Of a DNA stretch of 64,000 bases, positions 1-10,643 are shown piece by piece. A program made the position numbers and the translations under genes. The DNA is from Guadua angustifolia (Eukaryota > Streptophyta > Magnoliopsida > Poales > Poaceae). The stretch's first letter is position 1. Each line of letters opens with the position of its first letter. Where the stretch lies: the NCBI GenBank assembly GCA_036346375.1, contig CM070515.1:15646423-15710422 (forward strand). Direction: 5' to 3'. The notes under the pieces are model-generated. The model did not search any database, was not told where the DNA came from, and saw only the letters and a list, made by a program, of their open reading frames with translations.

Positions 1-1610
1 ACTCATATAAAATAGATTAAGATGCATGATACAGATAACAAACACACCCTAGGTGATCCAGACAGGCCCTAGGGAGACTCGCGAGAGTGGCCGCGTGGGG
101 TTGTGTGTTTTTGGTCCACCAAACACTTGACTAACGAATCATGGCGTGGCCTGGCTTTTCTTTGTCCTCGCCGGGAAGAAGAGAAAGAGAGAGAGATCGG
201 ACATAGTACTAGAGATCCCGCGCGTCGCATTCCCTTCGCCTGCATCTGCATGCACGTTGATGTTGTGATGGGACTCCAAAGGGAAAATATTCCCATGACA
301 AGAGGGCGTGGCCAATCTGTATCGACGCGCTAGCTGTCTGTCGACCAGCGCATATGCCACTTCAATCTTCGCACGCGTTGCTTCCCGTCTCTGCGCTCGA
401 ATCAAGCAGTGGGGGGTAGCTGTCTGGCCGACTATCGATCGTCGGAGCATGTACATCGCTGATACTGATCTGTCGATCGATTCATATGAAAAGCTGAGAG
501 TTACTGATGGAGTGATGGTGGCATGAAGGTTAAGTTTTTTCGGAGTTCGTCAGCACATGGGAAGCAGGCGAGAAATGTTACGCTGCCGTGGCAGTCCGGA
601 CTCCGGAGTCTTAGATTAAATTCGACTATTCCGACGCCCCATCTGAAACGCATGAATTTTTCCGTATCTATGTAGGATTCAGAAATGATTAGTGTTTCTG
701 TGTATTATATCTTAATACGAATTGCATAAATTTTAGAAGCAAAAAAAAGGTAAATAGTTATTATCTATTTTACGTTCATACTTTAATATTTATATAACTC
801 CAATAGAAATACATAGAAGCAACTTCCTCTACGAATTCATACGTTAAAACAGGCTACGGTGAAATTAGTTACGGTGGATGCATCTAACAGTGGCTCTGGA
901 CAGAGCAGGCCGATTGAGGTCACTTTTGGGTCAAGTTAGGCCACTAAAAGGCCAAACCCGCTGCAATGAAAAAGGAACAGGCCAATCCATGGGCTGGCTC
1001 GGGCCTTTTCAACCCGATGGAAGGCGAGTGGCCGAACTGTCTGTTAGCGATCGCACCGCACGTCATGGCATAGTTGGTCTTGTTCTCGCTAGTTCTGACC
1101 TGACCGGACGGCGCGGTTCTGTGAGGTATCTATTGGATTTCTCAGAGTAACCTTCGAACGGAATTACAAGATCTCCGCCGCCTTCGAGTATCGCCTCCAG
1201 AACACTCACGCCAAGTCTACGCCGCTAGGAACTCGCCCAAAACTGGCTTTCGCCGCCACCAACTCGCCGCCTTGTTCTCCACGACTTATCCCTTATATAG
1301 TTCCAGTACAGGACTCACGCAACACACGCACTACACCATCTTACAGCTGGCTTGCCAGCGACAACGGACTCTACTTAGGCACCCAGTTAGGCCCGACAAC
1401 ATTTGGGTTGGCTTTATGGACTCGAGCAGATCTCCTCGTTGGCCCGCCAAGCGCAACATTTCCCTTCGCTCCCTCCAGGTTCAGTCCAGGCTCGTGCAGC
1501 TCTGAAGGTCCTTCATCCTGCGTATCTCCAGGCAGGACGCTAACAGGTTCAGAGCCAGAGCGTGGCGCTGCCGCCCGGTGCCGGGCGGGGCATGCGAACA
1601 CACATGCAGC
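1..1610. other. Intergenic DNA, no supported gene
   Basis: No open frame here has the composition or similarity of a real exon; the short frames at 103-333 and 878-1150 are unremarkable. One small MITE-like repeat lies at about 697-826 and is listed separately. Confidence 0.6.
697..826. repeat. Small MITE-like repeat, family copy 1
   Basis: This roughly 130-bp unit carries the inverted core GCATAAAT...TTTATAT and a TACTTT/TTAATATTTAT block. Related units are seen near 11950-12092, 33685-33823 and 39621-39757. The outer arms resemble TGCTTCTATG(C/T)ATTTC in inverted orientation. This copy is the most diverged of the four, and its exact ends and target duplication are not resolved. Confidence 0.5.
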
Positions 1611-2920
1611 TAGGGATAAAACAGAACAAAACGGTTCAGAAAATAGCTGTTTCGTTTTTATTTTTATATTTTTATCGATAAAGAAAACGAAATCGGAAAC
1701 TCAAGAAATAAATACAAAAACGAATAGCGATGGAAACAGAAGTGGAATAGAACAGAGCCGATACGGAAACAGAAGCGAAAATTTTTACAAGAATATAGTA
1801 TATGATGTATCTAAAGTCACAAACATATCAACTTTAAATAGTATTGTAATTACACAGAACATCTTAATAGCATTAGCCAACATCCGTTTTTGAGGAAATG
1901 GAGACCGGGCAGTGTTCCATTGTTTCACGCGGCTCACGGTACGTTCACATCACGAGCTTACTCTGGAACAAAGCAAGAATCTTTACAGCTTTTTTTTTTG
2001 AAGAAATTTTTCTTCGTTTCAGAAATTAGGCATGTTAATTACTCCATACATTTTTTAACCCCTATGCCGTAATTCTCTTGTTCACGATGAAAATATAGCG
2101 GTGTGAAGGGGCAGCATAGGGCCCACGTGCCAGCCTCCTCGACCGACACAATCAACCACGCTACCCTGAGTTGGCTTTCCTACCTATTTACCTTCCTGAA
2201 GCGGCAGAATATTTTTTAAAAAAAAGGAAAAAATGGTAGCGAAAAGAAGAAGCAGCAGCAGCAGCTTCCCACTACGCCACCTCTGCTCTCCTCGCCAGCT
2301 CCCCCAGATCTACCGCGTGCGCCCGAACTAGCCCTGCTGACGCAATCGATGGTTCGAAACCAGAAGCATTTCGTGCGGATGATGCTTAGGAATCACAGCG
2401 TGCTTACCTGCATCATCGTGATAGTGTTGTGGGGCTTGGCGCCCTAGCGGTGGTCGCCGGGGTAAGGGACGAAGTCTTCCTTGGGCAGCAGTAGCGGCCG
2501 CTCCAGGAACCGCACGTCCTCCAGGCTGTAGTGCGCGGCGGCCTCCGTGAAGTAGATGCCGTCAGCATCGCACCGGATGGAGGGGGCCCCGGTCTTCGGC
2601 TCCACGATGCGGCCTGCAAGCAGGTAAAAGAACACCAGCGCCTTGGCCAGCTCGTCACGGACCCGCGGTGGGTTGGGCCATGACGTCATGACCGAGTACT
2701 GGGCCGGGCGTGTGTTTGAAATTTTCGATTACAATTATATGGAAATTCCGTTCCGTTTTTGTTCCGTTTTTGTCGGAACGGGCTTTTCTGTTTTTGGAAA
2801 AAAAATTCTATTTCTATTTCCAACCCGACACTTTTCGATTTTGTTTCCAAAAGTAGTCTTCCGTTTTTATCTTTCTTCGAAACGATCAGAAAGTTTCTGT
2901 TTCATTTTCCTTCACGATTC
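1611..2920. mobile_element. Possible Ac/Ds-like (hAT) element carrying a BAHD fragment
   Basis: At 1611 the sequence TAGGGATAAAAC followed by AAACGG-type motifs resembles the left terminus of Ac/Ds-like hAT elements. A run of CGTTTTT/TTTCCG motifs follows to about 1810, and a mirror-type cluster of TTCCGTTTTTG motifs lies at 2745-2905. A BAHD exon fragment sits between them. No clean right terminus or 8-bp target duplication was found, so the boundaries and the capture idea are inference. Confidence 0.3.
2408..2689 (-). pseudogene. BAHD acyltransferase exon-1 fragment
   Basis: Read on the minus strand this encodes the N-terminal half of a BAHD-type acyl-CoA-dependent acyltransferase. The frame has DELAKALVFFYLLAGRI, then an IRCDADGIYFTEA block, then DFVPYPGDH and KPHNTITMMQ, in the order known for the family. 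It ends at a good splice donor (CAG|GTAAGC at 2408/2407). The upstream part of the exon is missing and there is an in-frame TAG between GDHR and GAKPHN where the family normally has a sense codon. No downstream exon with the HXXXD catalytic motif follows, so this is a gene relic and not a working enzyme. The family call is firm; the substrate is unknown. Confidence 0.7.
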
Positions 2921-3116
2921 GCCCAGGCCGCGCAGGCACGGGTTGTGGATGAATGTGTGTTGGTGCAGCTGCCTGCGGCCACTGCTGATCGACGCGCGGC
3001 ACACGAGCGGCCCATCGATCCCACATTCCCGCTCATCTCCATCGGTCTTGTGTAGCTGCAACATTTCCATTGCTTTCCGTCTCGTGCTCAAAGCAACGGG
3101 GATTGGAGGGTACATG

Positions 3117-3981
3117 CAGGGCCGGCCCAGGGAGGAGGGGGCCCCGGCCCCTAAAGTCATGGGCCCCTCGGTATGCAACTACACTATGGGCTTTTGGTCC
3201 AGTCGTGAGCAAACGTGTGTTGAGTTGATTCGATGAAAGTAATTGCTAAGAAGAAATCCTAGAAGTTGAGAGGGCTTTTAAAGTTAAATATTTTTTGGTT
3301 TTGGTTGATATGGCGATTACTTCTTTGAAGACCAGATTCGAAGAGCTTATGGTGTTTAAAGATATATTCGGATTTTTATTAAGCTCAAGCACCCTGAAAT
3401 CATTAAATGATAGTGAACTTGAAGAGTGTTGCACTAAATTTGCAGACACTTTCTCTCATAATAGTTCATCTGATGTTGAGGTACATGATCTTATTTCTGA
3501 ATTAAAGATTATGAAATTCATTTTCTCAGATGGAGCATTGTCTGCTATGGAGATTTTCGAACATGTAAGAGATGTGGATTGTTATCCTAATGTCTCCATT
3601 GCTTATCGAATCTTATTTATTGTGTCTGTGATTGTTGCATCGGCTGAAAGAAGCTTTTCAAAATTGAAATTGTTGAAAAACTATTTGAGATCAACAATGA
3701 CTCAAGAAAGGTTAAATGGTTTGGCGATTTTATGCATCGAGAAGAAGTTATTGGACAAGATTGATATCAATAGTATAATCGATGACTTTGTATCACAAAA
3801 TGTTAGAAGAAATTTTTTAAAATGATGCCAAGTGCCAAGTAAGTTTTATGATTACAATTTACATTTTTTATTTCATAAATTTTAAATTGTTTTATAGAAA
3901 CATTTTTTTACATCGAATATTAATTTCTTCAATAATATGAGTTTATAAGCTCTAAACCCCAAAATACCATGATTGGCCCTG
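3117..3981 (+). mobile_element. hAT-superfamily element with transposase C-terminus
   Basis: The left end CAGGGCCGGCCCAGGG and the right end ...GATTGGCCCTG form a short imperfect terminal inverted repeat (CAGGGCC). A transposase remnant lies inside. The 8-bp flanks do not match convincingly, so either the flanks have drifted, the element moved by recombination, or one end is a base or more off. The internal deletion removes the DNA-binding and catalytic N-terminal parts. Confidence 0.6.
3250..3825 (+). pseudogene. hAT (TTF/zf-MYM type) transposase C-terminal fragment
   Basis: The frame opens after a stop at 3247-3249 and runs to the TGA at 3823-3825. It starts EEILEVERAFKVKYFLVLVD and continues through SLKTRFEEL, YPNVSIAYRILF and VASAERSFSKLKLLKNYLRS to TMTQERLNGLAIL. 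This is the hAT C-terminal dimerisation region of the plant TTF-type zinc-finger transposases. The N-terminal zinc finger and most of the RNase-H-like catalytic core are absent, so it cannot be an active transposase alone. The remaining 190 or so codons are uninterrupted, which suggests a fairly young deletion derivative. Confidence 0.85.
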
Positions 3982-4146
3982 AGCACCGCCACAGCCTCCA
4001 CCATAGTCAGGTTGTCCGCCTGCTTCTCGATCCGCCTCGACTCCTCGTTCGTGACGGTAATGAGGACGCTGACTCCTAAGTACACATTGCCGTAGAAGCC
4101 ACGCGATGGCCGTCCGGGAGTTGCCTAGATGCTGTACGGTTACAGT
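3982..4146 (-). pseudogene. BAHD acyltransferase C-terminal-half fragment
   Basis: On the minus strand this short stretch reads ATPGRPSRGFYGNVYLG and then a segment ending MVEAVAVLRANHG. The R..(P)..GFYGN pattern matches the middle-to-C-terminal block of BAHD acyltransferases. Stops occur just upstream. The piece lies between the right end of one hAT element (3981) and the left end of another (4147). It lies upstream, in transcription direction, of the N-terminal BAHD fragment at 2689-2408, which is the wrong order for one gene. Two tandem relics or a rearrangement are both possible. Confidence 0.4.
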
Positions 4147-4977
4147 CAGGGGCGTATCCACAGGGGGGCGTAGGTGGGCTAGAGCCCCACCCGACCCCCC
4201 TCCTCTCTTCTAAGTTAGATAAATTTAAGGAAAACTCGTCTATAAATTTAGGGAAGCTACCGAGTTAAATAATCGGTTCAGTGAATTTTCGATAGAGCTT
4301 TTGAGGTGCATTGCTTGTCTAAACCCAAGAGATTCATTTGCAAATTTTGAACATGGTAGGCTTCTTCGGCTTTCAGAGATTTATTCAGATGATTTCTCCT
4401 CATATGATCGTGTGGTTTTAGAAGCACAACTTGACTCATTCATTGATAACTTGAGAAGAGAAGAATTTTCAAGTTGTGATGATCTTGCTAATCTCGTTGT
4501 GATGATGGTTGAAGCAAAAAAGCATGTTGTTTATCCATTAGTCTATAGGCTTATTGAATTAGTATTAGTTTTATCTGTGGGTACAACTACAGTTGAAAGG
4601 GTTTTCTCGGTAATGAAGATTATCAAGACAGATTTGCGTAATAAGATAAGTGATGACTGGTTAAATGATCTCATGGTATACTACATCAAGCGAGACATAT
4701 TTTTCAAGATAGATATGGAAGATATTTTGTAACATTTTCAAAACATAAAAACCCGTAAATATCAATTATCAACTCTTAAGAAGTAATGATCGGTACGTTT
4801 TTTTTCTTTGTAATGTTACGTATTTATATTATATACTAATCGTTAGATAAGTGTTAGTATTTTTATATTATATATATCATTCGCCATGTTCTATATTCTC
4901 AAAAAATAATATATATATATTAGTTTGGAGGTCTCAATTTTAGCCCCCTCCTTTCTAAGTTTCTGAATACGCCACTG
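4147..4977 (+). mobile_element. Non-autonomous hAT element, exact 8-bp TSD
   Basis: The left end CAGGGGCGTATCC and the right end GAATACGCCACTG (reverse complement CAGTGGCGTATTC) are terminal inverted repeats with two mismatches. The element is flanked by the direct 8-bp duplication GTTACAGT at 4139-4146 and 4978-4985, the size hAT transposases make. Total length is 831 bp. It carries a transposase C-terminal remnant and is inserted in BAHD-derived sequence. Confidence 0.92.
4229..4732 (+). pseudogene. hAT transposase C-terminal fragment (second element)
   Basis: This open frame inside the 4147-4977 element includes ELNNRFSEFSIELL, CLNPRDSFANF, VVYPLVYRLIELVLVLSVGT, TVERVFSVMKIIKTDLRNK and DDWLNDLMVYYIKRDIF. 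That is the hAT dimerisation domain of the TTF/zf-MYM type, clearly related to but different from the one at 3250-3825. It is N-terminally deleted; there is no start region or zinc finger. Roughly 168 codons are intact up to the TAA at 4730-4732. Confidence 0.85.
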
Positions 4978-4985
4978 GTTACAGT

Positions 4986-5662
4986 CCCGGGAGCGGCCTC
5001 CTCGAGAGCAGCGGCTTATATCTCGAAACTAAAGTTCTAATACGTTGTTACAAAATACACGATAAAAATATATAATAAAAAAACGAAACATAAGGATTTT
5101 ATGTGAAAATCTTTTTTAGAAATAACCACTAACGCATAGTAGCAATATCACTATATAAGATAATGTTTATAATAAAGTTTTTACTTTTTCTATGGACTAC
5201 AGGATCATAATTATAATAGTGTATAATAGACTACAGGATCACTATAAAAGTAAATTTGAGAATAAACAGGAAACGAATCCATAGCATACTCAAACACAAC
5301 ACATATTCTCAACTTTACACGTAGTAGGGCCACAATGTACGAAAAGTCTGTTGTGATGTTTACTGTAAGGTGGATAGCTGTCTAGCTGAAGGGCAAAAAT
5401 GTAAAATGCATATGTTTTTTTTCCTGCTAAGAAAGTAATAATTCTGAAATTCCGATGTTGCATATGTTCTCTTCATGAGCCCAATTATACCAATACGTAC
5501 TTGTATTACTATTGTATATCGGTGTGCTCTACATAAATGAATTGTAAACTCTACAAGATTGTTCTCCTTCTAATTCTCTTCTACCTTTTTTCTTTGGATA
5601 GCAAGCCTGTCAGTAACTAGCTTTAGCATGACGAATCCTCTCTGCACCGATCTCTCCTTTGT
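4986..5662. other. AT-rich intergenic stretch
   Basis: Nothing beyond AT-rich sequence with short homopolymer and TATA-like runs was recognised. Confidence 0.5.
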
Positions 5663-6253
5663 TCACATCCTGGGAGGTTCACTATCACTGGAATCATCAT
5701 CTGAATCTCTTCTTGCAGGAATGATAAATACATCAGATTCATCAGGTGATCTAAAGCGAACTCTCCTCGAGACGCTGTTTTGGCTTCTCGGAGACGCTCT
5801 ACTGATGGAGATGCTTTCATTGATGATTGGTGAGTTGCTCTCGGAAGAGAGGTCCAAGTTCAGTGGGCAGACCTTTGGAGAGTTCCTTCGAACTGGTGTT
5901 GCTCCGATAGCGTCCACCTCCCAGCTTGGTGGTGGATACAAAATTTCTTCAAGAGTGAGTTTTCTCACTTCTGCTCCTACTGCTAAGCTTTCATCGTGCT
6001 CTTCCTTCTGCAGGCAGCTGGGCATCATTCTGTCCCAAATCATCTTGAGATGGCAAGAATGGCAGCACTGTAAGGACATTTTTGCCTCTAGAGGATGGGT
6101 GAATTGAGATAATGAATGGATTAATTTGATCATCTTGTGTTGGTGCACCGACATGTATATATGGACAGGCGTGCATGCTTTAATTGGATGTCCTTCGTAA
6201 ATTAAGTTGCTTGTTCTGCATAGAAGGCTGTGACAAAACCTTGGACATATCAA
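5663..6253 (-). CDS. Hypothetical protein or terminal exon, Ser/Asp-rich tail
   Basis: A 196-codon minus-strand frame is open here. It contains a Cys/His-bearing stretch (MSLQCCHSCHLKMIWDRMM), then VRKLTLEEILYPPPSWEVDA. The last 90 residues are Ser/Arg/Asp-rich and include SVSRRVRFRSP and end DSDDDSSDSEPPRM before the stop. I do not recognise the family. The frame is long for chance in an AT-rich region and the tail looks like a disordered, possibly phosphorylated nuclear-protein tail. No signal peptide or membrane segment is visible. It may be the last exon of a larger gene; the upstream part of the frame is less protein-like and the true start is uncertain. Confidence 0.4.
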   Translation of the reverse strand: MICPRFCHSLLCRTSNLIYEGHPIKACTPVHIYMSVHQHKMIKLIHSLSQFTHPLEAKMSLQCCHSCHLKMIWDRMMPSCLQKEEHDESLAVGAEVRKLTLEEILYPPPSWEVDAIGATPVRRNSPKVCPLNLDLSSESNSPIINESISISRASPRSQNSVSRRVRFRSPDESDVFIIPARRDSDDDSSDSEPPRM

Positions 6254-6366
6254 TGTGACAGGGCTACGGTACGGTGGTTATAGCAAAGATCGGAGGGATT
6301 GAGACAAACGATTTGCTTAGTTTGGAACTTGGGATAGCTAGCGATCTTTATTATTTATTTAAAAGT

Positions 6367-6755
6367 AGAGTAAATTTCGCAAAAATATAGGTTATTATAC
6401 AAACTATCAAAACAACATGTTTTAGCTTCTATTTCACAAAACTATATATTTTAAAAAACTTGGGTCACAAAATTACATATCTTAGAACTAATTGTTTTTT
6501 TATAATATATATGATAGCGCGGGCTTACATGGCAGTCTCACGTATTCCTATTTTTCGTTTCACTCACACGTGAGACTATCATGTGAGCCTACAGTGTCAA
6601 ATCCATTACAAGAAACAATCGATCCTAAAATATGTAATTTTGTGATATAAGTTCTCCTACAATCTGTAGTTTTATGAAATATGAGCTAAAACATATAGTT
6701 TTCTAATAATTTGCATAAGAAATAATTTGTAGTCTCGTGAAATTTAATCTTAAAA
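6367..6755. mobile_element. MITE with long terminal inverted repeats
   Basis: The left arm (about 6367-6495) and the reverse complement of the right arm (about 6620-6755) align along some 130 nt. Shared blocks include TAAATTTC, ATGTTTTAGCT and TCACAAAATTACATAT. The two arms could fold into one hairpin around a 120-nt loop. The superfamily is not assigned because the target duplication is unclear. Confidence 0.7.
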
Positions 6756-7024
6756 GAAAACTACGGAGACAACCATGTTGCCACTTTAGTTGCCATTGCT
6801 ACTATTTCTAGCTGCCAACTGAGGGGTAATGGTCAATGGAAGTCTAGATTATTTTTGGAGTTTAGCGAATGTGCCAGCGGGGTATATAAAGGCATCAGTT
6901 TGTAATCAAGGCAAGTTCTGCCGGCACCTGATTCTGTATGATCTTGGAATCCATCGAGGAAGATTACGAGGAATTCAAAAGGATGGTTTCTTTAGTAACC
7001 AAGCCTTCTCGTTGTTTACATCAA

Positions 7025-7086
7025 AGACAGAGCTCTACTATTCATTTTTAAACCATAGACAGAGCTCTACTATTCATTTTTTTTAA
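7025..7086. repeat. 32-bp tandem duplication
   Basis: The unit starting AGACAGAGCTCTACTATTCA at 7025 is repeated at 7057, giving two near-identical 32-bp copies. Confidence 0.85.
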
Positions 7087-7133
7087 AAAAAGAATTGCAC
7101 TGGTTCCAGAGTGGAAACACGGTCCCCTAAGAG

Positions 7134-8419
7134 TAGGGGTGTAAACGGTCTGTACAAAGGGTAGTAGATCATTCATACCCTACCCTATTATTTTTCTCCT
7201 GAACTGCAGTGCACCGTAGTAAAAAATCGGTAGGGTACGGGTAACGGGTAGCATTTTCACTGAACGGTAGAAATCGAGTTCCGGGTAGTGTGCGGACGGG
7301 TATAATACAGGCAACGGGTACTTCATCGGGTAGTGCACGAAATACCTAAGATCAAAATATGCGATGAAAACAATCCAACTATCACACTAGTACATCACAT
7401 AATACAATAGATAATGTCGTATAGTCTAACAAACATACATAGTCCAACAAAGAGTTCAAATAGTACATAATCAAACACATGAAGTTCAATAAACACACAA
7501 AGTCCAATACATAAAGTGAAATTCACATACATAGTTCAACACATAGTTGAATTGGAGGAGAGGAACTTGGGGCAATCCCAAAGGAATAGGAGGCAATGAC
7601 AATAATTTTGGACAACGTGAAATCACAAGACGTCTGTAGTCTAGAAAACTAGGTCATGTGCTCCTCATCTTGTTTAGGTTGATAGCAAGTAGAACATAAT
7701 TGAGACATTTATCTTGTTAGAATTTTATAAATTTTCTTGAGTGTGATCATGATCTCAAATTTTTATGAGAGATTACTAATTTTATCAGTATTATTATATA
7801 AAATTTTAAAAATTTTATAACATAGTTTGGATAATTTTTCATTTCGTTCAAATTTACCGATAAGCCTTTTAAAAGGACAATAGTACTGTTCGAATTTTTA
7901 AAACTTCATGACATTTGATCATCATCTGAAAATTTTATGACAATATTATAGATATGTCAGAACCATCCACAAAAAAATTCAAAATTTTATAACCTCGTTT
8001 GTTCTAATTTTCATTCGGTTCAAACTTGCCGGTCACCGCTTTTATCAGATAGTAGCAATGTTTGAATTTTAAAAATTTCTCAGATTTGATAATCACCTAA
8101 AAATTTAATGAGAATATCTCTGATGTGTCAGAACCTTCAAAAAAATTAAAATTTTTTGACATCGTTTGAACTATTTTTTGGTCAAGGCAATTTCACCAAA
8201 TTTCGAATTAGTAGTACCACCGTACTGACCAGAAAATTATCCTGCAATTCGCATTCGACCTGCACCACCGGTATTGCCGATCCCGCACCCTACCCGAACC
8301 CGAACCTAACATACCGGGTACTACCTGCATTCATGGGTAGTGTAAAATAGTTTTCCATTAGGGTAATTTTGCATCCCAGATGGGGTACTGCCTGCATTAC
8401 CCACCCATTTACACCCCTA
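7134..8419. mobile_element. Ds-like non-autonomous hAT element, exact 8-bp TSD
   Basis: The ends TAGGGGTGTAAA and TTTACACCCCTA are a perfect 12-bp terminal inverted repeat. Both subterminal regions are full of (A)CGGGTA / TACCCG motifs as in Ac/Ds relatives. The 8-bp duplication CCTAAGAG lies at 7126-7133 and 8420-8427. Length is 1286 bp and no transposase frame is present. The target site coincides with the left border of the Tourist element at 8425. Confidence 0.93.
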
Positions 8420-8424
8420 CCTAA

Positions 8425-9014
8425 GAGCATCTCCAGCAGAGCCCCTAAACCAGCCTCTAAACCTTAAAATAGGAGTTTAGTAAAAAATACAGATCCAAAG
8501 AGGTCCTTAATCCAGCCTCTAAAATTAGGAGGCCCTAAATTTACCTCCTCACTCTAATTCCTAGGAGCCCCTAAACCAAATTTCTAAACCTTAAAATAGG
8601 AGTTAAGTGAAGGATGGCTTGCATTAGTTCGCTGCAATGAGCGTGTCTTTGTTGGATGAGTTGCAACTGCTGCATCTGCAGATCTGTCATTGAAAATTTT
8701 GAAAATTTTAAATTTAAATTTTAAATATCATGTTTTGAAAATTTTAAATTTAAATTTTAAATATCATGTTTTTAAATTGTAAATGTTAATATGCTTATGT
8801 TTTATGTATTACAAATATTTTTGATTGAATTTTAGTGGTGTCAAATGAAGATTATACATAGCGGATATGTCAAAATAAGAGAAAAGTAAAATAGGGGCTG
8901 AGATTTAGGGAATGTTGCTGGACTTGTGCTCTGAAAACAGAGCCCAAAAAAATAGAAGGAGTCCCTAAATCCAAAATAGAGACCCTGTTTTAGGAGCCTT
9001 TGCTGGAGATGCTC
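8425..9014. mobile_element. Tourist (PIF/Harbinger) MITE
   Basis: Terminal inverted repeats GAGCATCTCCAGCA and TGCTGGAGATGCTC are flanked by the 3-bp duplication TAA (8422-8424 and 9015-9017). The middle holds an AT-rich tandem duplication (about 8697-8772) of a unit including AAATTTAAATTTTAAATATC. The Ds-like element at 7134-8419 inserted across its left border. Confidence 0.9.
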
Positions 9015-9674
9015 TAAAGAGGGGAAACACCAACTACACCATATCTCTTGGCATGTTCCTTTTGACATGTAGTTGGAGGGTGCAATGCTGGGAGAACTTT
9101 TTGAAAGTTCAGTATAACACAAGGTTCGGAGCCGCTATGCATTCCACTGAACCGAGTATCCTGGTTCAGAGGATTTTCCCCTGTCACGACAGGCGTAGAG
9201 CTCTTGCTTTTTCTATGTCGATATGAATTAGTTCATCAGGTGGAAGATCAACGGGCATTATCAGCACACTGCTGCAGAATGTAACAAATTTTGATTTACT
9301 AGTCAAATGCATGTGCATTACAGCGGAAACACATTTTTGAATCAATAATAAAATCATACTGCGTATTTACAAAAATAAAATTATACTATTGAGTTGTCAT
9401 AAGGAAAGAGAAGTGGGAAATGACTCAGTCGGGGAGCTGATGTGACTGGAAAGAGAGAGATATGATTAATATCCTTTTTATCTGTGAGAGGTAGGAAAGC
9501 ATGTTGTTGTTTGCGGCCTATATATCGATAAATTAAGAAAGATGAATCAAAACTGCTTGTAATGTACCGTTTGTACTATCATGAGCTTTTGTTGTGCTCC
9601 GAGATTCTCGTGACTCCTACCTTCATCTCTTCTTCCTCGACCTCCTTCCTAAGGAGGAGAAAAGGGAGCACTTA
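9015..9674. other. Intergenic DNA, nothing recognised
   Basis: No supported gene or repeat boundary was seen between the two Tourist-type elements. Confidence 0.5.
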
Positions 9675-10309
9675 GGGTATGTTTAGTTATATGGATGAGA
9701 TTAAATAAGATATGATCATCAGCCTGGATAGGATGAAACTATTCAGGTGGTTATTTGATTTGGTGGATAGGGATAAGCCAATTTTTTTTGGTTGGATAGA
9801 TGGGATGAACCAAATTTTATTTGGTTAGATGGATGAGGATGGATAGACTAGTTGTAATCTAGGTTTTGAATTTCAGTTTGAAACTTTTGGACAAAATTTA
9901 AATTTTTAGACAAAAAAATGACTGTAATTTGAATTTTTAGATAAAATTTGAATTTTTGAACAAAATTTAAGTTTTTGGACAAAATTTCATTAAAAATGAT
10001 TTTTTGGACAAATTTTGACTAAAATTTGAATTTTCAAACAAAATTTGACAATATTTTGACCAAAATTTGAATTTGACTGAGTACACTTTGGCAAAATTGA
10101 ATTTGACCGAGTACACCTCTTCATGCAACAAACTGAATGAACCTGTCTAGTCTTTTTTAGGATGGACGCTCTATCCAGCATCTCAAAAGAATATTCTAAA
10201 AAACTAGATGACCATATTTCATTCATCCACTCATTCAAACAATTGGATGACTTCAAATTCATGGTTGGCCATATCCTATCTACCCTCATCGACCCAACCA
10301 AACGTCACC
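9675..10309. mobile_element. Tourist-like MITE, diverged ends
   Basis: The left end GGGTATGTTTAGTT and right end AACCAAACGTCACC are imperfect inverted repeats of the common GGGTGTGTTTGGTT type. The 3-bp duplication TTA lies at 9672-9674 and 10310-10312. The interior is rich in repeated (A)AAATTTGAATTTTTGGACA blocks between 9870 and 10080. Confidence 0.7.
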
Positions 10310-10412
10310 TTAAAGCGTGTTGGATGGTGAAAATAGTCATGCGATGCATGCACATGCGGTAAAACCATGCTCGGCAAAAATTGAAGAAATTTTTTATTTT
10401 CAATTTTTTTAG

Positions 10413-10643
10413 AGCTTGTTTGTTTTAGGTTTGGATTATCTAAAAGCTGATTCTGGATTGTGATTGTAAAGAAGCTGATTCTTCAAAAGCTGGAATCCAA
10501 AAGCACATATGAAGTGGATTGTGGATTCTAGTGTACATAGGTGGGCTAGATTGTGATAATCGGATTATAGAATCAGACTGTTTATTTTTTATTCTGTTTT
10601 TTAGGACCAGAATTCATAATCAAAAGTTAAAACAAACAAACCG
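10413..10643. mobile_element. Candidate MITE with TTGTTTGTTTTA ends
   Basis: The left end GCTTGTTTGTTTTAGG and the right end TTAAAACAAACAAACC are inverted. The interior has repeated GCTGATTCT blocks. No certain target duplication was found. Confidence 0.5.

Noticed and set aside
3109..3989. An 8-bp target duplication for the first hAT element
   Set aside because: The flanks GGTACATG and AGCACCGC match at only three of eight positions, so no duplication is claimed.
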